DNA of 56,724 bases from Prevotella sp. (GCA_016290175.1 JAEETD010000012.1:1-56724), one strand, 5' to 3'. Shown: positions 10,101 through 19,570, counted from the stretch's first letter. Numbers and translations are program-made. The notes: generated by a model from the letters alone, not told the origin.

Positions 10101-10422
10101 AGGTAGGTACAGAGATGGTAAACGTACCGTTCTCATCAGTCATAGCCGAATAGCGGTTATAACCAAGAGCACGTATCTGAACACCAACGAGTGCCTTTCC
10201 CGTAGCCTGATCAGAGACAACACCCTTCAGGTCCCTTGTGGGATAATCGGTCACTTTCTCCTGTTTTTTGGGTTTCTTGATGGCGGTTTCAACCTCATCG
10301 ATTTCTTCTTCATCATCCGTCTGTGCAGAGACGATAGTAGAGAACCCCATCACAAGTGTACAGACAGCGAACCTAAGGCCGCAGGTCTGCAAAACATTGA
10401 ATATAGTACGCTTCATCTTCAT
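7111..10422 (-). CDS. SusC/RagA-family TonB-dependent outer-membrane transporter (pair 1), atypical N-terminus
   Basis: The 1103-residue product is a TonB-dependent beta-barrel that imports a ligand delivered by its SusD partner. After the signal peptide (about residues 1-34) there is an acidic and lysine-rich linker (DDEEEIDEVE, then KKPKKQEK), then a carboxypeptidase-regulatory-like domain (DLKGVVSDQATGKALVGV). The plug domain shows FIRGLNSI, PLIVVDGIEQD and LYGARGANGVLLIETKRG. The barrel ends QGRSFMAGVKINL. The usual EVVVVGYG-type segment between the first domain and the plug is absent; the corresponding stretch reads KFLPMYGEGTTYTARKT. Its ATG overlaps the stop codon of the upstream FAS1 gene as ATGA (10419-10422), which suggests coupled translation. 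A second Met at residue 3 is an alternative start. Confidence 0.93.
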   Translation of the reverse strand: MKMKRTIFNVLQTCGLRFAVCTLVMGFSTIVSAQTDDEEEIDEVETAIKKPKKQEKVTDYPTRDLKGVVSDQATGKALVGVQIRALGYNRYSAMTDENGTFTISVPTFATALYVYSPEYLPQQVAVSSNSQTIDIKMLSDKFLPMYGEGTTYTARKTATINRFGVTVDNEIANKLGGDMHSIMRSAAVDGGASMFIRGLNSITSDAQPLIVVDGIEQDMQRNRISLHQGQFNNILANIAPDDIEKVTVLKNATALYGARGANGVLLIETKRGKSMATRIDANISAGVQLIPQLPTMMDASQYRRYATELLGTLPNINEYKNFHFLNDDPDGYYYNTYHNNTDWTDYVYRNAITQNYSINVQGGDDVGMYNLSVGYVKSDNTVKETSFDRMNVRFNTDIKILWNLTTKFDIAISRTNTYIFDDGIGADLTASTITSPAVLALIKSPLVAPYQYNAIAKRFTNLLSDYDNILECSEKPRNAVVNTSLANPVAIINNGNGDNKNKAENTYFTVHVAPTYEFTPYLKLSANLYYMLNRNSQRYYRPFNGVPPFEIAEKGTVTAMVESMFAKEQNFMGKLQLDWQKQMGKHWLGAFVGARYNYFSFDNSDLSSEYRSTVDDKNPTLSISGISGVDGVNDVWKNIQWFGNVDYNYMNRYFATLSFLAEANSRFGENADGLGLFGVKWAIFPSVQLGWVLTNENWFPKGGIVNYLRMNVGFDISGNDDISNYAARTSFMAVKYYNNAMGMQLTNVGNDKIQWESTKKMNIGLQSYLFNNRLGIGADFFIHKTDNLLMLKSFSNPIGGINNYWSNGGSLKNMGFELSVNGKPLVAKDWRVELGFTMGHYKNEVTKLPDGDFTSSIYGDDNILTSVGNPVAMFYGYQTAGIFASDAEAKAAGKNGNYLYMEDNAGNANSFTSGDVHFIDRNNDGKIDAQDKTIIGDPNPDLYGNIFASVNWKQLTLSLGLNYSLGNDVYNYQRSVLNSGSNFFNQQVSSANRWRYEGQQAELPRANYDDPMGNNRFSDRWIEDGSYLRLKTVNISYQIPIPGSWTWLQGLTVWAEAQNLLTLTKYLGNDPEFSIASSVFYQGIDCGTVAQGRSFMAGVKINL

Positions 10423-12221
10423 TTCTTATTAGATTCTTCAAATTCCACGAGTTCTTTCGGTTTCAGGATAATCGCCGCAATACGAAGATCGCGGGAGAAG
10501 TCATTTCTGACAGTTCCTGTCACAACAGAGAACGGTGAGGTGATCTTGATATTGGGACAACAACCCTCATCTAAGCCATAATAACAAACTGGGAAGGTAA
10601 ATTCACCAATATAGAGCGTATCAACCTTAGAGGTATCATTAGAGAAAGCACGATTCGTGTTATAGTTGGCAGAGCCCACTCTTCCATCAGAGAGTTTATA
10701 TTTTTCCTTGAATGCATTCACATGCGCTTCATCTTCATCAAGGAAGGTGTAATTCTGAAGGGCACCTGTCTCATCACAATAATTCAAAGTAAAGATGACA
10801 CGATTTGGCAGAGTCGGAACTTCTGTTTTCTGTTTGTCAACATTCTCTGGAACAAACACGCAGTAAATGTCATAGGTAGTGCTGAGCACATCGGGCAGGA
10901 ACATATCAAGTTCTGGCTTCGCAGAGCCTCCACTGTTCTGTACAAACAGATACCGCAATGTATTCGACTTCATCTCGCTAACATCTATTTTCTCTGTATC
11001 GAGGTTGTTGACATTGACTTCGATGGAGTTTGTACTACCCTGGAGAACACGCGCAAGATTACTGCTTCTAGCGGCAGACACAATTAACTCCGGGTTATAA
11101 GTTTCCCAAGGATACATGGCTATGCTATCCAGAATCACAGCCGTTCCATTACTCATCATCTGGCGCGATGTGGCCTGAGCCAAGATATCTTTCGGATTCG
11201 ATAGTTTCTGGCGGGTCGTGGTATAGAGTGTATCGCTACCCAAAGAAGACGGTGTCCCTGTCAACCACTTATTATAGTCATTGTTATTGCTATAAGCCAA
11301 GTACCCCGTCAGATAAAGGCTTGTCAAAGAGTCTGCCCAGAAAGCAGGATCCTCAACAGATACCGTCAGTGGTTGTTGTTGGATATTTCCACCATTAAAC
11401 GCCTGAGCCGCAGTAGACGAAATATAATGATAATTCAACTTTATACGGTCGTAAGTATGCTTCCATGCTTTATTGTTCGGCATGAGGAAGGTGTAGGTAC
11501 TATCCTCATTGTTCATCTTGATATTCAACATATCCCAGAGTGTGTTATCCGTGACCATGACTGAATCAATATAAGTCTGCATACCATCCACTATCGGGCC
11601 AACCACAGATGCCTTCGTATCCAGATACGTATTCTCATAGCGCAGGAAATAATGACGCAACGAGTCTATCTCCTTTCCCGCAGAAAGGAGGGAATCTGTT
11701 ACGAACTCATAGAGGTTAGGATAAAACGAAGCCACACCGTTGAGGGTATGCAAGACACCATTGTTACTAGGTAAATTAGCCTGCGCCAAATCTACGCCAT
11801 CAAACTTATAGGAGGTGTTACCCTCAAAGTTATAGGTTTTCTCATTCAACATAAGGATTCGTTCGTTGATACTTCCCTTTGCCTGATGACCATAGTTGGC
11901 AATATGGTTCTTGACGAACTGACGCATCAGTGCATCGTTTCCAAGACTCTGGAATGAAGCAACATCAAAAGTACCGTTCAACGGGGCCCATACAGTATAA
12001 TACTGCGTCTGGCCCAACTCATTATCGAAGCCAGATTTCTTCAACAACGAAGCGAAATCCGACAGTTGAGGATTCTGCTGAATATTCTCCCACAGCGTCT
12101 GATTGGCTGATGGTGTCGCGTCAGCGCCAGCCTTGTTGTAATCATCGAAATCGGAACACGACACGACCACAAGCAAGCCTGTTGCCATCATCGCCATTCC
12201 TATATATTTATTTATCTTCAT
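10419..12221 (-). CDS. FAS1 (fasciclin)-domain lipoprotein, third FAS1 gene of the operon
   Basis: I place the start at the ATG at 12221 (MKINKYIGMA), giving 600 residues; the open frame extends six codons upstream only to a TTG inside a repeat array. The signal peptide ends VVVSC (acylated Cys22). Residues about 45-165 form a FAS1 domain: the segments YYTVWAPLNGTFD and NNGVLHTLNGVASFYP correspond to the family motifs TVFAPtdeAF and NGVIHvIDkVL. A second, more diverged FAS1-like segment follows (about 175-370, with YTFLMPNNKAWK). The C-terminal 200 residues (ARVLQGSTNSIEVNVNN onward) are beta-rich and unrecognised. FAS1 domains mediate adhesion or ligand binding; none is an enzyme. Lying between SusD/FAS1 and a SusC, it is probably an outer-membrane accessory binding protein of the transporter, comparable in position to SusE/SusF, but this is inference. 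Confidence 0.8.
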   Translation of the reverse strand: MKINKYIGMAMMATGLLVVVSCSDFDDYNKAGADATPSANQTLWENIQQNPQLSDFASLLKKSGFDNELGQTQYYTVWAPLNGTFDVASFQSLGNDALMRQFVKNHIANYGHQAKGSINERILMLNEKTYNFEGNTSYKFDGVDLAQANLPSNNGVLHTLNGVASFYPNLYEFVTDSLLSAGKEIDSLRHYFLRYENTYLDTKASVVGPIVDGMQTYIDSVMVTDNTLWDMLNIKMNNEDSTYTFLMPNNKAWKHTYDRIKLNYHYISSTAAQAFNGGNIQQQPLTVSVEDPAFWADSLTSLYLTGYLAYSNNNDYNKWLTGTPSSLGSDTLYTTTRQKLSNPKDILAQATSRQMMSNGTAVILDSIAMYPWETYNPELIVSAARSSNLARVLQGSTNSIEVNVNNLDTEKIDVSEMKSNTLRYLFVQNSGGSAKPELDMFLPDVLSTTYDIYCVFVPENVDKQKTEVPTLPNRVIFTLNYCDETGALQNYTFLDEDEAHVNAFKEKYKLSDGRVGSANYNTNRAFSNDTSKVDTLYIGEFTFPVCYYGLDEGCCPNIKITSPFSVVTGTVRNDFSRDLRIAAIILKPKELVEFEESNKK

Positions 12222-12228
12222 ACAATCT

Positions 12229-12256
12229 TCAATTTTCAATTATCAATTTTCAATTG
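12229..12256. repeat. Four heptamer units (TCAATTN) in an operon junction
   Basis: Four consecutive 7-base units TCAATTT, TCAATTA, TCAATTT and TCAATTG fill most of the 36-base gap between two FAS1 genes. A related array lies at 19571-19598. The function is unknown; such A/T-rich arrays commonly sit at gene junctions in Bacteroidota genomes. Confidence 0.8.
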
Positions 12257-12257
12257 T

Positions 12258-14333
12258 TTAATACCAGTCTTCTGTATACTGCTGATTGTCAAGCACACTG
12301 GCAGGGCACAGCTCTACAAAGTCAAGTCCGACAGGAGCTTCACGATTGTCAGGATTCAGAGTCTTGATGCGCAGCCAGTTCTCTGTACCCTGATTCAGTT
12401 GCACACGACCCAGGACATAACGCACTGTCATACTTGCACCATACTCAAAACGTCCATTGTTAGCAGTCGTCCATCCTGTAGATTCTGCATGACCACAATA
12501 ACTATACGGACCGCGCATATAATTGCGGTTGTGCATAGCTATGTCAGAAGCCACGCCCAAGTCATCTTCCTGACTGGCATTCGTCATACCGATACGCGGA
12601 TCAGTCACAGACACTGTCGCATCAAAAGGAAGTCCAAGAGCCTGCATTGAGGTCACCTTGCGTGAGGTTCCTATATAATACTGCATGAATGAACCATAAT
12701 CCATCGGTGCATATACCACACGGATTTCATATACACCAGAGGGAACAGAAGGCAGTTTGAAGCCCCAATCATATGCTCCCCAGAACTGCATCTGATCAGA
12801 CTGATAACTACGCCACGCGCCATGCAAGCAATAGGCGAAGCATATATCCTCATCTGTATAGAATTCGGCATTCTCGAAATATTTACTTGGGATACCTCTT
12901 CTTGAAGTATCATGAGTTGTCGGGATATTACCATCGCCAGTTGCCCAATAACGATACCTGTTAGTTATCAGTTCTGGGAACAAAGACGTACAATTGACAC
13001 GCATACGCTCATTCAACACCCCCTTGGGCACCAAACGGTTATATACCAGCATTTTACTAATAGCATGGATATAGCCGTTACGAGCCTGCAATGAGGCACC
13101 ACGGTTCACCACAGCACCCGGCTCTATCACCTCATGCATCGCTTCACTGCCTTGAGAAGCCAATTGGTCTGTTAATGTGTTATTCAGCCGATAACGGTTG
13201 AGATAAAGTGTATTTCCAGATTTGGAAGGTTCCCATATCTTTAACATTGTATGAGGAAGCATGGTTTCATAATAATCATGCGGATCTGCATCAGGAGCAT
13301 AGTTCCAATATGAATTTGAGCCCTTTTCATAAACCAACTGGTTGACTGACATAGAGGCCTTGATAATATGATAGGCCACATACATGTTCAATGCATTGTA
13401 ACGATTCGTATAGTCGTTTCCTGTACTGACCTTCAAACCATTCTCATTCATATAGTCATACCAATCGGGAGCATTGGCATACACTTCATTGGCATAAGCA
13501 ATCAGATCATTGATATTGTTAATATTATTTGCGCGCAGCACCTCATCGGTCTCGGCAAAAACAGTATAGCCGACCTTGCATTCCACACTTCCAACTGTTC
13601 CTGGACCATTCGCAGGCGAAATGGCAGCAGAAACAGCAGCTCGTCTTAACTGCTTATAATCAAACATGCCCTTAGTCGTCTCTGTCAGAGAGTCTACAAG
13701 TCCTGTCATCTTCAAAGCCTCACCAAAAATTGAATAACGATCTTTGTTTCGGTCGAAAACAGCTGGAATAAACCTGTCATTTCGTGGAATCACCCGGTCG
13801 ATGACATGGAGTAAGCCGTTAGTCGCAGCATTGTCAGAACTGATAATCATCGCAGTAGCTGTACCATTTTCTCCAAGACGGGTCTCGCCTGTAGCAGATG
13901 AATAATGAAACTCATCGCCAAGCATGTTCGAGATCTCACCATCACCTGTCATGGAGACAATATCACGATAAGTCGTGGTAATATGGAACCGTGACAGATT
14001 CAAGCAAAGGCTGTCAGAGAGACCTTCCAACGAATTGGCGGTCATACCATTATGCGGGATGACAGCTTCCGGGTCATTATAAAGACTATCGCAATACATT
14101 GCAATACCATCATTCGTAGGAGCAAAACAAGTGTACGAGCCATATGCAGCCATCATCTTATCATAGCCCACACGCGACAAGACATAATTAAACGAGGTAA
14201 GTGTGCTGTCTTGTTCGATCAGGGACTCAATGGTTTCTCCTGTGAAGGTATAAAGGTCAGACTCGTCGGGTTCCGGATTACATGACGAGACTGCCAACAT
14301 CAGCAAGCCTATTTTTATAATATTCCTATTCAT
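12258..14333 (-). CDS. FAS1-domain lipoprotein with C-terminal beta-sandwich, second FAS1 gene of the operon
   Basis: The 691-residue product is a lipoprotein (lipobox AVSSC, Cys18). A FAS1 domain spans about residues 30-190, with YTCFAPTNDGIAMY matching the TVFAPtdeAF motif and NGLLHVIDRVIP matching NGVIHVIDKVL. A second FAS1-like domain lies at about 195-435 (GYTVFAETDEVLRAN, then NGYIHAISKMLVYN). The remaining 250 residues (from about 440, including YDWGFKLPSVPSG and YEIRVVYAPMDYG) look like a jelly-roll or carbohydrate-binding-type sandwich; I cannot name the family. It starts 15 bases after the SusD of pair 2. The combination of adhesion domains with a putative binding sandwich suggests a surface binding protein for the operon's unknown substrate. 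Confidence 0.8.
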   Translation of the reverse strand: MNRNIIKIGLLMLAVSSCNPEPDESDLYTFTGETIESLIEQDSTLTSFNYVLSRVGYDKMMAAYGSYTCFAPTNDGIAMYCDSLYNDPEAVIPHNGMTANSLEGLSDSLCLNLSRFHITTTYRDIVSMTGDGEISNMLGDEFHYSSATGETRLGENGTATAMIISSDNAATNGLLHVIDRVIPRNDRFIPAVFDRNKDRYSIFGEALKMTGLVDSLTETTKGMFDYKQLRRAAVSAAISPANGPGTVGSVECKVGYTVFAETDEVLRANNINNINDLIAYANEVYANAPDWYDYMNENGLKVSTGNDYTNRYNALNMYVAYHIIKASMSVNQLVYEKGSNSYWNYAPDADPHDYYETMLPHTMLKIWEPSKSGNTLYLNRYRLNNTLTDQLASQGSEAMHEVIEPGAVVNRGASLQARNGYIHAISKMLVYNRLVPKGVLNERMRVNCTSLFPELITNRYRYWATGDGNIPTTHDTSRRGIPSKYFENAEFYTDEDICFAYCLHGAWRSYQSDQMQFWGAYDWGFKLPSVPSGVYEIRVVYAPMDYGSFMQYYIGTSRKVTSMQALGLPFDATVSVTDPRIGMTNASQEDDLGVASDIAMHNRNYMRGPYSYCGHAESTGWTTANNGRFEYGASMTVRYVLGRVQLNQGTENWLRIKTLNPDNREAPVGLDFVELCPASVLDNQQYTEDWY

Positions 14334-14348
14334 ATATCATTCCTCCCA

Positions 14349-16085
14349 TTAATAGTTCTTGTTGAATTTCTCATTTTCACTATAGCCAGGATTCTGTCTG
14401 AGCAACGGACAGACACTGACTTCATCCAAAGGTACTGGCATATAGAGTTTGGGTTCTGTACTCATTTTGGCTGCAACAGCACTTCCTTTTGTACCACCCA
14501 ATTTGCGAATCATCAATGTCAGCATTTCATTGTATGTCGACGCAAAAGCAACCCCACGATCATTCTGAGCAGCCATAGTCGTGGTATAATCTATACCTTC
14601 AGTATGGCGGAAGCTATAGCGAAGGAGGTCATACCAACGTTTACCTTCAAAAGCCAACTCCCTGAGACGTTCTGCAAGCACCAATGTCTCCATGGCAGCA
14701 ACCGGATCTGCAGCAGTTTCTATACTACCCCACTTCAAGACATCTGTCAAAAGATCTTTTGAACGTTGGTTGACAGACTTCACCAATTCAAAAGCCTCTG
14801 CAAGACGCTCATCATTGACATCACTCGACAAAGCTGTCAATGCCTCAGCCTTCATCAACATGATATCAGGCAGACGATAGACAATATAGTTTCTGTCAAG
14901 TGAACTGTTATAATCTGCAGCAGCTTCAGTTCCTGCAGTCTGAGTCTTAGCGATACTTGAGATGTATTTCCTGATGCCCAAAGCCTCAAAATCACCTACC
15001 GTCTTGGGATCGTTAATATATGTATCATTCAGTGCGCGATAATCTGTCGAACCTTGTCCTGAATAGAACACATATGAAGAATTAATCGGATTACCGAAAA
15101 TGGATGACGCATAGAGATAGGGGACTGCACCGGATCTGTCGGTATTATGACTGAAATACTTGGTTAATCCTACATTCGTATTCGAAGATCCATCAAATTG
15201 CAATTCAAAGATACTCTCTTCTGCATTCTTGTTCACATACAACCGGACATAAGCGGCACGCCCTTCTGCCAACCAATAATCACGCAATTCAGAGTTTCCT
15301 CGATCATACACATGCTGTCCTTTCTTTGAATCGATAATTTTGTCACAATAGGCAACACACTGCTCATAATCAGCGTTGGAATGTCTGACACTGCCCAGCC
15401 AGAGATAGATATCTGCCTGCAGAGCATTAATGGCATCACGAGTGAAATAACCAACACGACGCCAATCCGTAAAGGCATTAGCAGAAATAGCATTCTTCTC
15501 AGCCACCTCCAAATCCCTCAGACAACATGTCAATACAGAATCAGGATTAGATTGTGCCACATTCCTATCCTGACTACTGTCCGTATAAGCCCATGAGATA
15601 TACGGAATATCACGGAAATTACGCACCAGATAGAAATAGCACATTGAACGCAGGGCCAACATCTGTGAGCAGTCTGAGAGATAGTCTCCCTGAGTATAGC
15701 TGGGATCTTCTTCAAGAACAGCCTCTGCACGCTCTAAAACCAAATTACAGCGATTGATTACAGCATAGAACGGTGCCCAAGTGGCAAACTGATTATCCGT
15801 CTGAGTATTACCCAAATTAATCTCCGTAAGATCCTCATGCAAGGCACCTGTCAAAGTGGCTTCCGGAATCATTTCCTCAGAGCGCAGGTCTCCCCAAACA
15901 ATTAAGCGGGAGATGACATTCTCACCCAACATGGCCTGATAGGCGCCATTAACCATCAATTGTACATCACGCTTGGATTTCCAGAAATCCTCATCCACCG
16001 TTTTATCATCAGGCATGATGAGCGTGTCGACACATGACACCATCATCAAAACGGCAACGGCCATAAATATATATCTTTTCATCAT
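14349..16085 (-). CDS. SusD/RagB-family lipoprotein (pair 2)
   Basis: This 578-residue lipoprotein (lipobox MMVSC, Cys18) is the SusD partner of the upstream SusC, which ends only 9 bases before. The SusD N-terminal signature is recognisable (DDKTVDEDFWKSKRDVQLMV, then NGAYQAML), as are the helical segment MLALRSMCYFYLVRNFRDIP and the C-terminal hallmark LAERLRELAFEGKRWYDLLR. It ends with the typical VCPLLRQNPGYSENEKFNKNY-like motif (QNPGY). The family binds oligosaccharides or peptides at the outer face of the transporter; RagB, which binds peptides, shows that sugar cannot be assumed. Because no sugar enzyme is in this operon, a glycoprotein or peptide ligand remains possible. Confidence 0.94.
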   Translation of the reverse strand: MMKRYIFMAVAVLMMVSCVDTLIMPDDKTVDEDFWKSKRDVQLMVNGAYQAMLGENVISRLIVWGDLRSEEMIPEATLTGALHEDLTEINLGNTQTDNQFATWAPFYAVINRCNLVLERAEAVLEEDPSYTQGDYLSDCSQMLALRSMCYFYLVRNFRDIPYISWAYTDSSQDRNVAQSNPDSVLTCCLRDLEVAEKNAISANAFTDWRRVGYFTRDAINALQADIYLWLGSVRHSNADYEQCVAYCDKIIDSKKGQHVYDRGNSELRDYWLAEGRAAYVRLYVNKNAEESIFELQFDGSSNTNVGLTKYFSHNTDRSGAVPYLYASSIFGNPINSSYVFYSGQGSTDYRALNDTYINDPKTVGDFEALGIRKYISSIAKTQTAGTEAAADYNSSLDRNYIVYRLPDIMLMKAEALTALSSDVNDERLAEAFELVKSVNQRSKDLLTDVLKWGSIETAADPVAAMETLVLAERLRELAFEGKRWYDLLRYSFRHTEGIDYTTTMAAQNDRGVAFASTYNEMLTLMIRKLGGTKGSAVAAKMSTEPKLYMPVPLDEVSVCPLLRQNPGYSENEKFNKNY

Positions 16086-16094
16086 AAAACAAAC

Positions 16095-19000
16095 TTATAG
16101 TCCAACGTTGAGTGTTAAAGTAAACTGCTTTGAACGTGGTGTCTGTGATGCATCGGCTGCAACGCCATAGCCCTGAGGAGACACCTCGGGGTCAACACCA
16201 CTGTACTTCGTCCATACATACAGATTGTTCATAGAAGCATAAACCTGCAATTGATTCAAACCCCATTTCTTAATAATCTTCTTCTCGAAATTATAGGTCA
16301 GCTGCAAGTTCTGGAAACGCACGAATCCACCATCCTCGACATAACGGTCAGAAGGCTGGAAATTATAAGCAGTATTATACATAGCACGTGTAATGGGCGT
16401 TACATCACCATCCTTACGCCAGCGGTAGTTTACTGATGCACATTGGTTATAAGTATTGTACATCATCTCCAAGTTCTGGCGAGCCAGGTTCACGACCTTA
16501 TTACCAAAGCGGTACATGAAACGGGTCTTCAGACTCCAGTTACCATAACGGAAAGTAAAGTTAAAGCCACCATTCACTTTCGGCAGCGAGTTTCCTAAGT
16601 AGACAATGTCCAACTCGTTAATCTGACCGTCATTGTTAATGTCCTGATAAATAGCATCACCCCCCTGGAAGGTATAGGTTGAAGAGCCTGCACCATTATT
16701 GTTCTCATAGTTATAAACAACATGTTTGGGATGGCCTTGACCATCCATCAGCACATTGCCTTCTGCATTGCGTACCACAGGGAAGGTCTGACCTGCAGCT
16801 AGACGCTTATTGATTTCAGCCTCGTATGTTGACGCATCCCAACCATTTTCCTTCTGAAGATTCTCCAGATAGTCATAACTGTATTGATAAACGCCTAAGA
16901 AACGGAAACCATAGATTGAACCGAGCGAATTATTCAACTGCACACGAAGTGGCCAGTTTCCTCGCTGGGTAATCGCCCAGGGCGAACCTGACTTACCAGA
17001 AGTATAATTGGTGTAATTTGTATTTAGCGATGCCAATACACTCTCATCCATTTCCTTCAACAGATTCTCATTCTGAGCAACGTTCATGCTGATATCCATA
17101 GAGAACTTTCTTCCGATCTTCAAAACCTTCTTGGCAGAGATGTTCATTTCCCAACCATTGTTGTTCATCTGTCCGACGTTGGCATACGACAAAGTGCTGT
17201 AACCGACATACGACGGAATGGAAACACCCGAAACAAGTAGATCCTTAGTCACCTTACGGTAATAGTCGAAATCAATTTCTATCTTATCATTCAACAAACC
17301 CATATTGAGACCTAAATTGTAGCTGGTTGTCTTCTCCCAACGCAGGTCATCCAGTTTCAGTCCATCAAGCACACCTACTGGCTGCATGTTATTACCATCA
17401 CCATAATAACCAGCTGAGGTATTGTAGGTATTATAGAACAAATAGTTCTTGCTCGGGCCCTTACCATTAACACCCCATGAGGCACGCAAACCTAACATGG
17501 AAAGCCAATTGCCCTTAATCTTCTCCATGAATTTCTCATCGATGATGTTGTAACGCACTGAAACACCAGGGAAGAGTGCCCACTTGTTCTTCGGGCCGAA
17601 CTTCGAATCACCATCGGCACGAAGCGAGAATCCCAGATTATAACGACCATCCTTATAGCTGACATGACCATTATAGAGCAAGTTCTGCGAGGCGGAACGG
17701 GAATTACCACTCGTCATCGGGTTAGTACCACTGTCATTATAGAGCCATGCAAATACCGTCGATGAAGTAATATCAGTTGGCAGGCCGTTCATGCGTACAT
17801 ACTGAGTGCTATACTTCTCCGTACTCATGTCATAACGTGCCAACATTGTGACCGACCAATCCTCATTCTTAAAATAAGGTGTAAATACCAGTTCAACGCG
17901 CCCACCCACTTTCATTCGGTTTGTCTCAGAATTTGTACTGAGATTATAACTGGACGATGACCATTGGTTGCTGGCAAGAGAAGCCGGATAGTAAGAAGGA
18001 CTGCTATTTGCATAGATATCAAAATCGACACGGCCATTCAGTGTCAGGCGACTCTTGTCTGCCTCCACGCCCAACAACTCATACTTAATACTGAAATCAG
18101 GTGTCAAACGGTAAGTCTGCTCCTTGGCCCATGCCTTATTGGCAATGGCAACAGGGTTACCCAGACTGCGAATGGCATTCAATTCGTAGCTAGAGTAATT
18201 ACCATCTTTTGGATACAAGCCACTCTGACTCGGATTCATGATGTAGTACTCATCCGTATCGTTGCCATTAGCATCCTGACGATAAATACTCATATTAGGT
18301 GCCATCTTTTGAGCCAACGAAAGAATGTTATTACCATAGTTCTTATCATTACCAGTATAAGTCAAAGCGAAATTAGTCGAGAAACGGATACGATCACTCA
18401 CATTGTAGTCGAGCACCAGTCGAGTCGTAAACTGCTGGAACTTCTGCTTAATCACCGTTCCTGTCTGGTGCTTATAACCTGCAGAAATACGGAAGGTAGC
18501 CTTCTCACCACCACCAGAGAGGTTGACACTGTAATCATGCATAGCTCCGAACTGCGTCACAGCCTTTACCCAGTCTGTATTGTTGTTCCAGTTCTCGTAC
18601 TCTGACCATGAGGTATTATAGTTCAATTCCTCAATATTGGTGGTGGCATCTGATTTCTGTGAAGGATTATAAAATTCCTCCTTCATCAGCATAGAGTAGC
18701 TGTCACCATCCAACAAGGTATAGCCTTTAGGCTGCCAGGTACCCGTAAACTTATAAGAAAAGTTCAGGCGGGGTTTACCTCTTGAACCGTGTTTTGTTGT
18801 GATCAGAAGTACGCCATTAGAACCCTTTGACCCCCACACGGCCGTAGCTGCAGCATCCTTCAGTACAGTGATACTCGCAATATCCTCCACATTGACAGAA
18901 AGCAATGAGGCGTATTGTTCTTCATTCGCATTCTGGAAATCAAAGTTCTCATCTGGATTGTCAAAGATCTTATCATCCACGACGATTAACGGATTGGCAT

Positions 19001-19565
19001 CACCAGTAATGGTAGTAACACCACGCAGACGCATGGTAGTACCGGCACCCAGATTACCCGAATTAGCCACAATGTCGAGGCCGGCGATCTCACCTTGAAG
19101 AGCCTCATCAGCTGAGGTGAATGCAAGTCCTTCCACATTACCCATGTCAAGAGCCTGTGATGACACTGTCATTTCCTTCTTTGAAATCATCAAACCTCCA
19201 CTGCTGGAACGTTTTGACTTTACCACGACTTCCTTCAACTGCGTATCCTCTGGATCCAGTTTGATTTTGAAGACCGTCTGAGTTCCGATGTTAACAACCT
19301 TCGTTTTGTCGCCTACATAAGAAAACACCAGTTTGTTTTTAGTGTTCTTGATCTGCATGGAGAAATTTCCATTAAAGTCAGTCTGTGTAGCCGACACGAT
19401 ACGATTGTTGGCATCGCGCTCCACAACATTACCCATCATGACAGGGCCTTCCCTGTCAGTAAGGGTACCTGATATACGCACGCCTTGCGCCATCAGCATT
19501 TGGCCAACAAAACAAAGCAATGCTGTAAACAGTATTTTCTTTATTATACTTCTATTGGTAATCAT
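16095..19565 (-). CDS. SusC/RagA-family TonB-dependent outer-membrane transporter (pair 2)
   Basis: I set the start at the ATG at 19565 (MITNRSIIKK), giving 1156 residues; the open frame begins three codons earlier at a TTG that overlaps a repeat array. The product has a signal peptide ending near LMAQ (about residue 27), a carboxypeptidase-regulatory-like domain (about 28-105), and a TonB-box-like segment LKEVVVKSKR (about 110-119). The plug follows, with MRLRGVTTI, PLIVVDDKIFDNP and VWGSKGSNGVLLITTKHG, and then the barrel, ending RSKQFTLTLNVGL. A calcium-type loop (DINNDGQINELD) lies near the C-terminus, as is common in SusC proteins. It follows the 925-residue FAS1 gene by 26 bases and precedes its SusD by 9 bases, firmly inside one operon. 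Confidence 0.94.
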   Translation of the reverse strand: MITNRSIIKKILFTALLCFVGQMLMAQGVRISGTLTDREGPVMMGNVVERDANNRIVSATQTDFNGNFSMQIKNTKNKLVFSYVGDKTKVVNIGTQTVFKIKLDPEDTQLKEVVVKSKRSSSGGLMISKKEMTVSSQALDMGNVEGLAFTSADEALQGEIAGLDIVANSGNLGAGTTMRLRGVTTITGDANPLIVVDDKIFDNPDENFDFQNANEEQYASLLSVNVEDIASITVLKDAAATAVWGSKGSNGVLLITTKHGSRGKPRLNFSYKFTGTWQPKGYTLLDGDSYSMLMKEEFYNPSQKSDATTNIEELNYNTSWSEYENWNNNTDWVKAVTQFGAMHDYSVNLSGGGEKATFRISAGYKHQTGTVIKQKFQQFTTRLVLDYNVSDRIRFSTNFALTYTGNDKNYGNNILSLAQKMAPNMSIYRQDANGNDTDEYYIMNPSQSGLYPKDGNYSSYELNAIRSLGNPVAIANKAWAKEQTYRLTPDFSIKYELLGVEADKSRLTLNGRVDFDIYANSSPSYYPASLASNQWSSSSYNLSTNSETNRMKVGGRVELVFTPYFKNEDWSVTMLARYDMSTEKYSTQYVRMNGLPTDITSSTVFAWLYNDSGTNPMTSGNSRSASQNLLYNGHVSYKDGRYNLGFSLRADGDSKFGPKNKWALFPGVSVRYNIIDEKFMEKIKGNWLSMLGLRASWGVNGKGPSKNYLFYNTYNTSAGYYGDGNNMQPVGVLDGLKLDDLRWEKTTSYNLGLNMGLLNDKIEIDFDYYRKVTKDLLVSGVSIPSYVGYSTLSYANVGQMNNNGWEMNISAKKVLKIGRKFSMDISMNVAQNENLLKEMDESVLASLNTNYTNYTSGKSGSPWAITQRGNWPLRVQLNNSLGSIYGFRFLGVYQYSYDYLENLQKENGWDASTYEAEINKRLAAGQTFPVVRNAEGNVLMDGQGHPKHVVYNYENNNGAGSSTYTFQGGDAIYQDINNDGQINELDIVYLGNSLPKVNGGFNFTFRYGNWSLKTRFMYRFGNKVVNLARQNLEMMYNTYNQCASVNYRWRKDGDVTPITRAMYNTAYNFQPSDRYVEDGGFVRFQNLQLTYNFEKKIIKKWGLNQLQVYASMNNLYVWTKYSGVDPEVSPQGYGVAADASQTPRSKQFTLTLNVGL

Positions 19566-19570
19566 AATAC

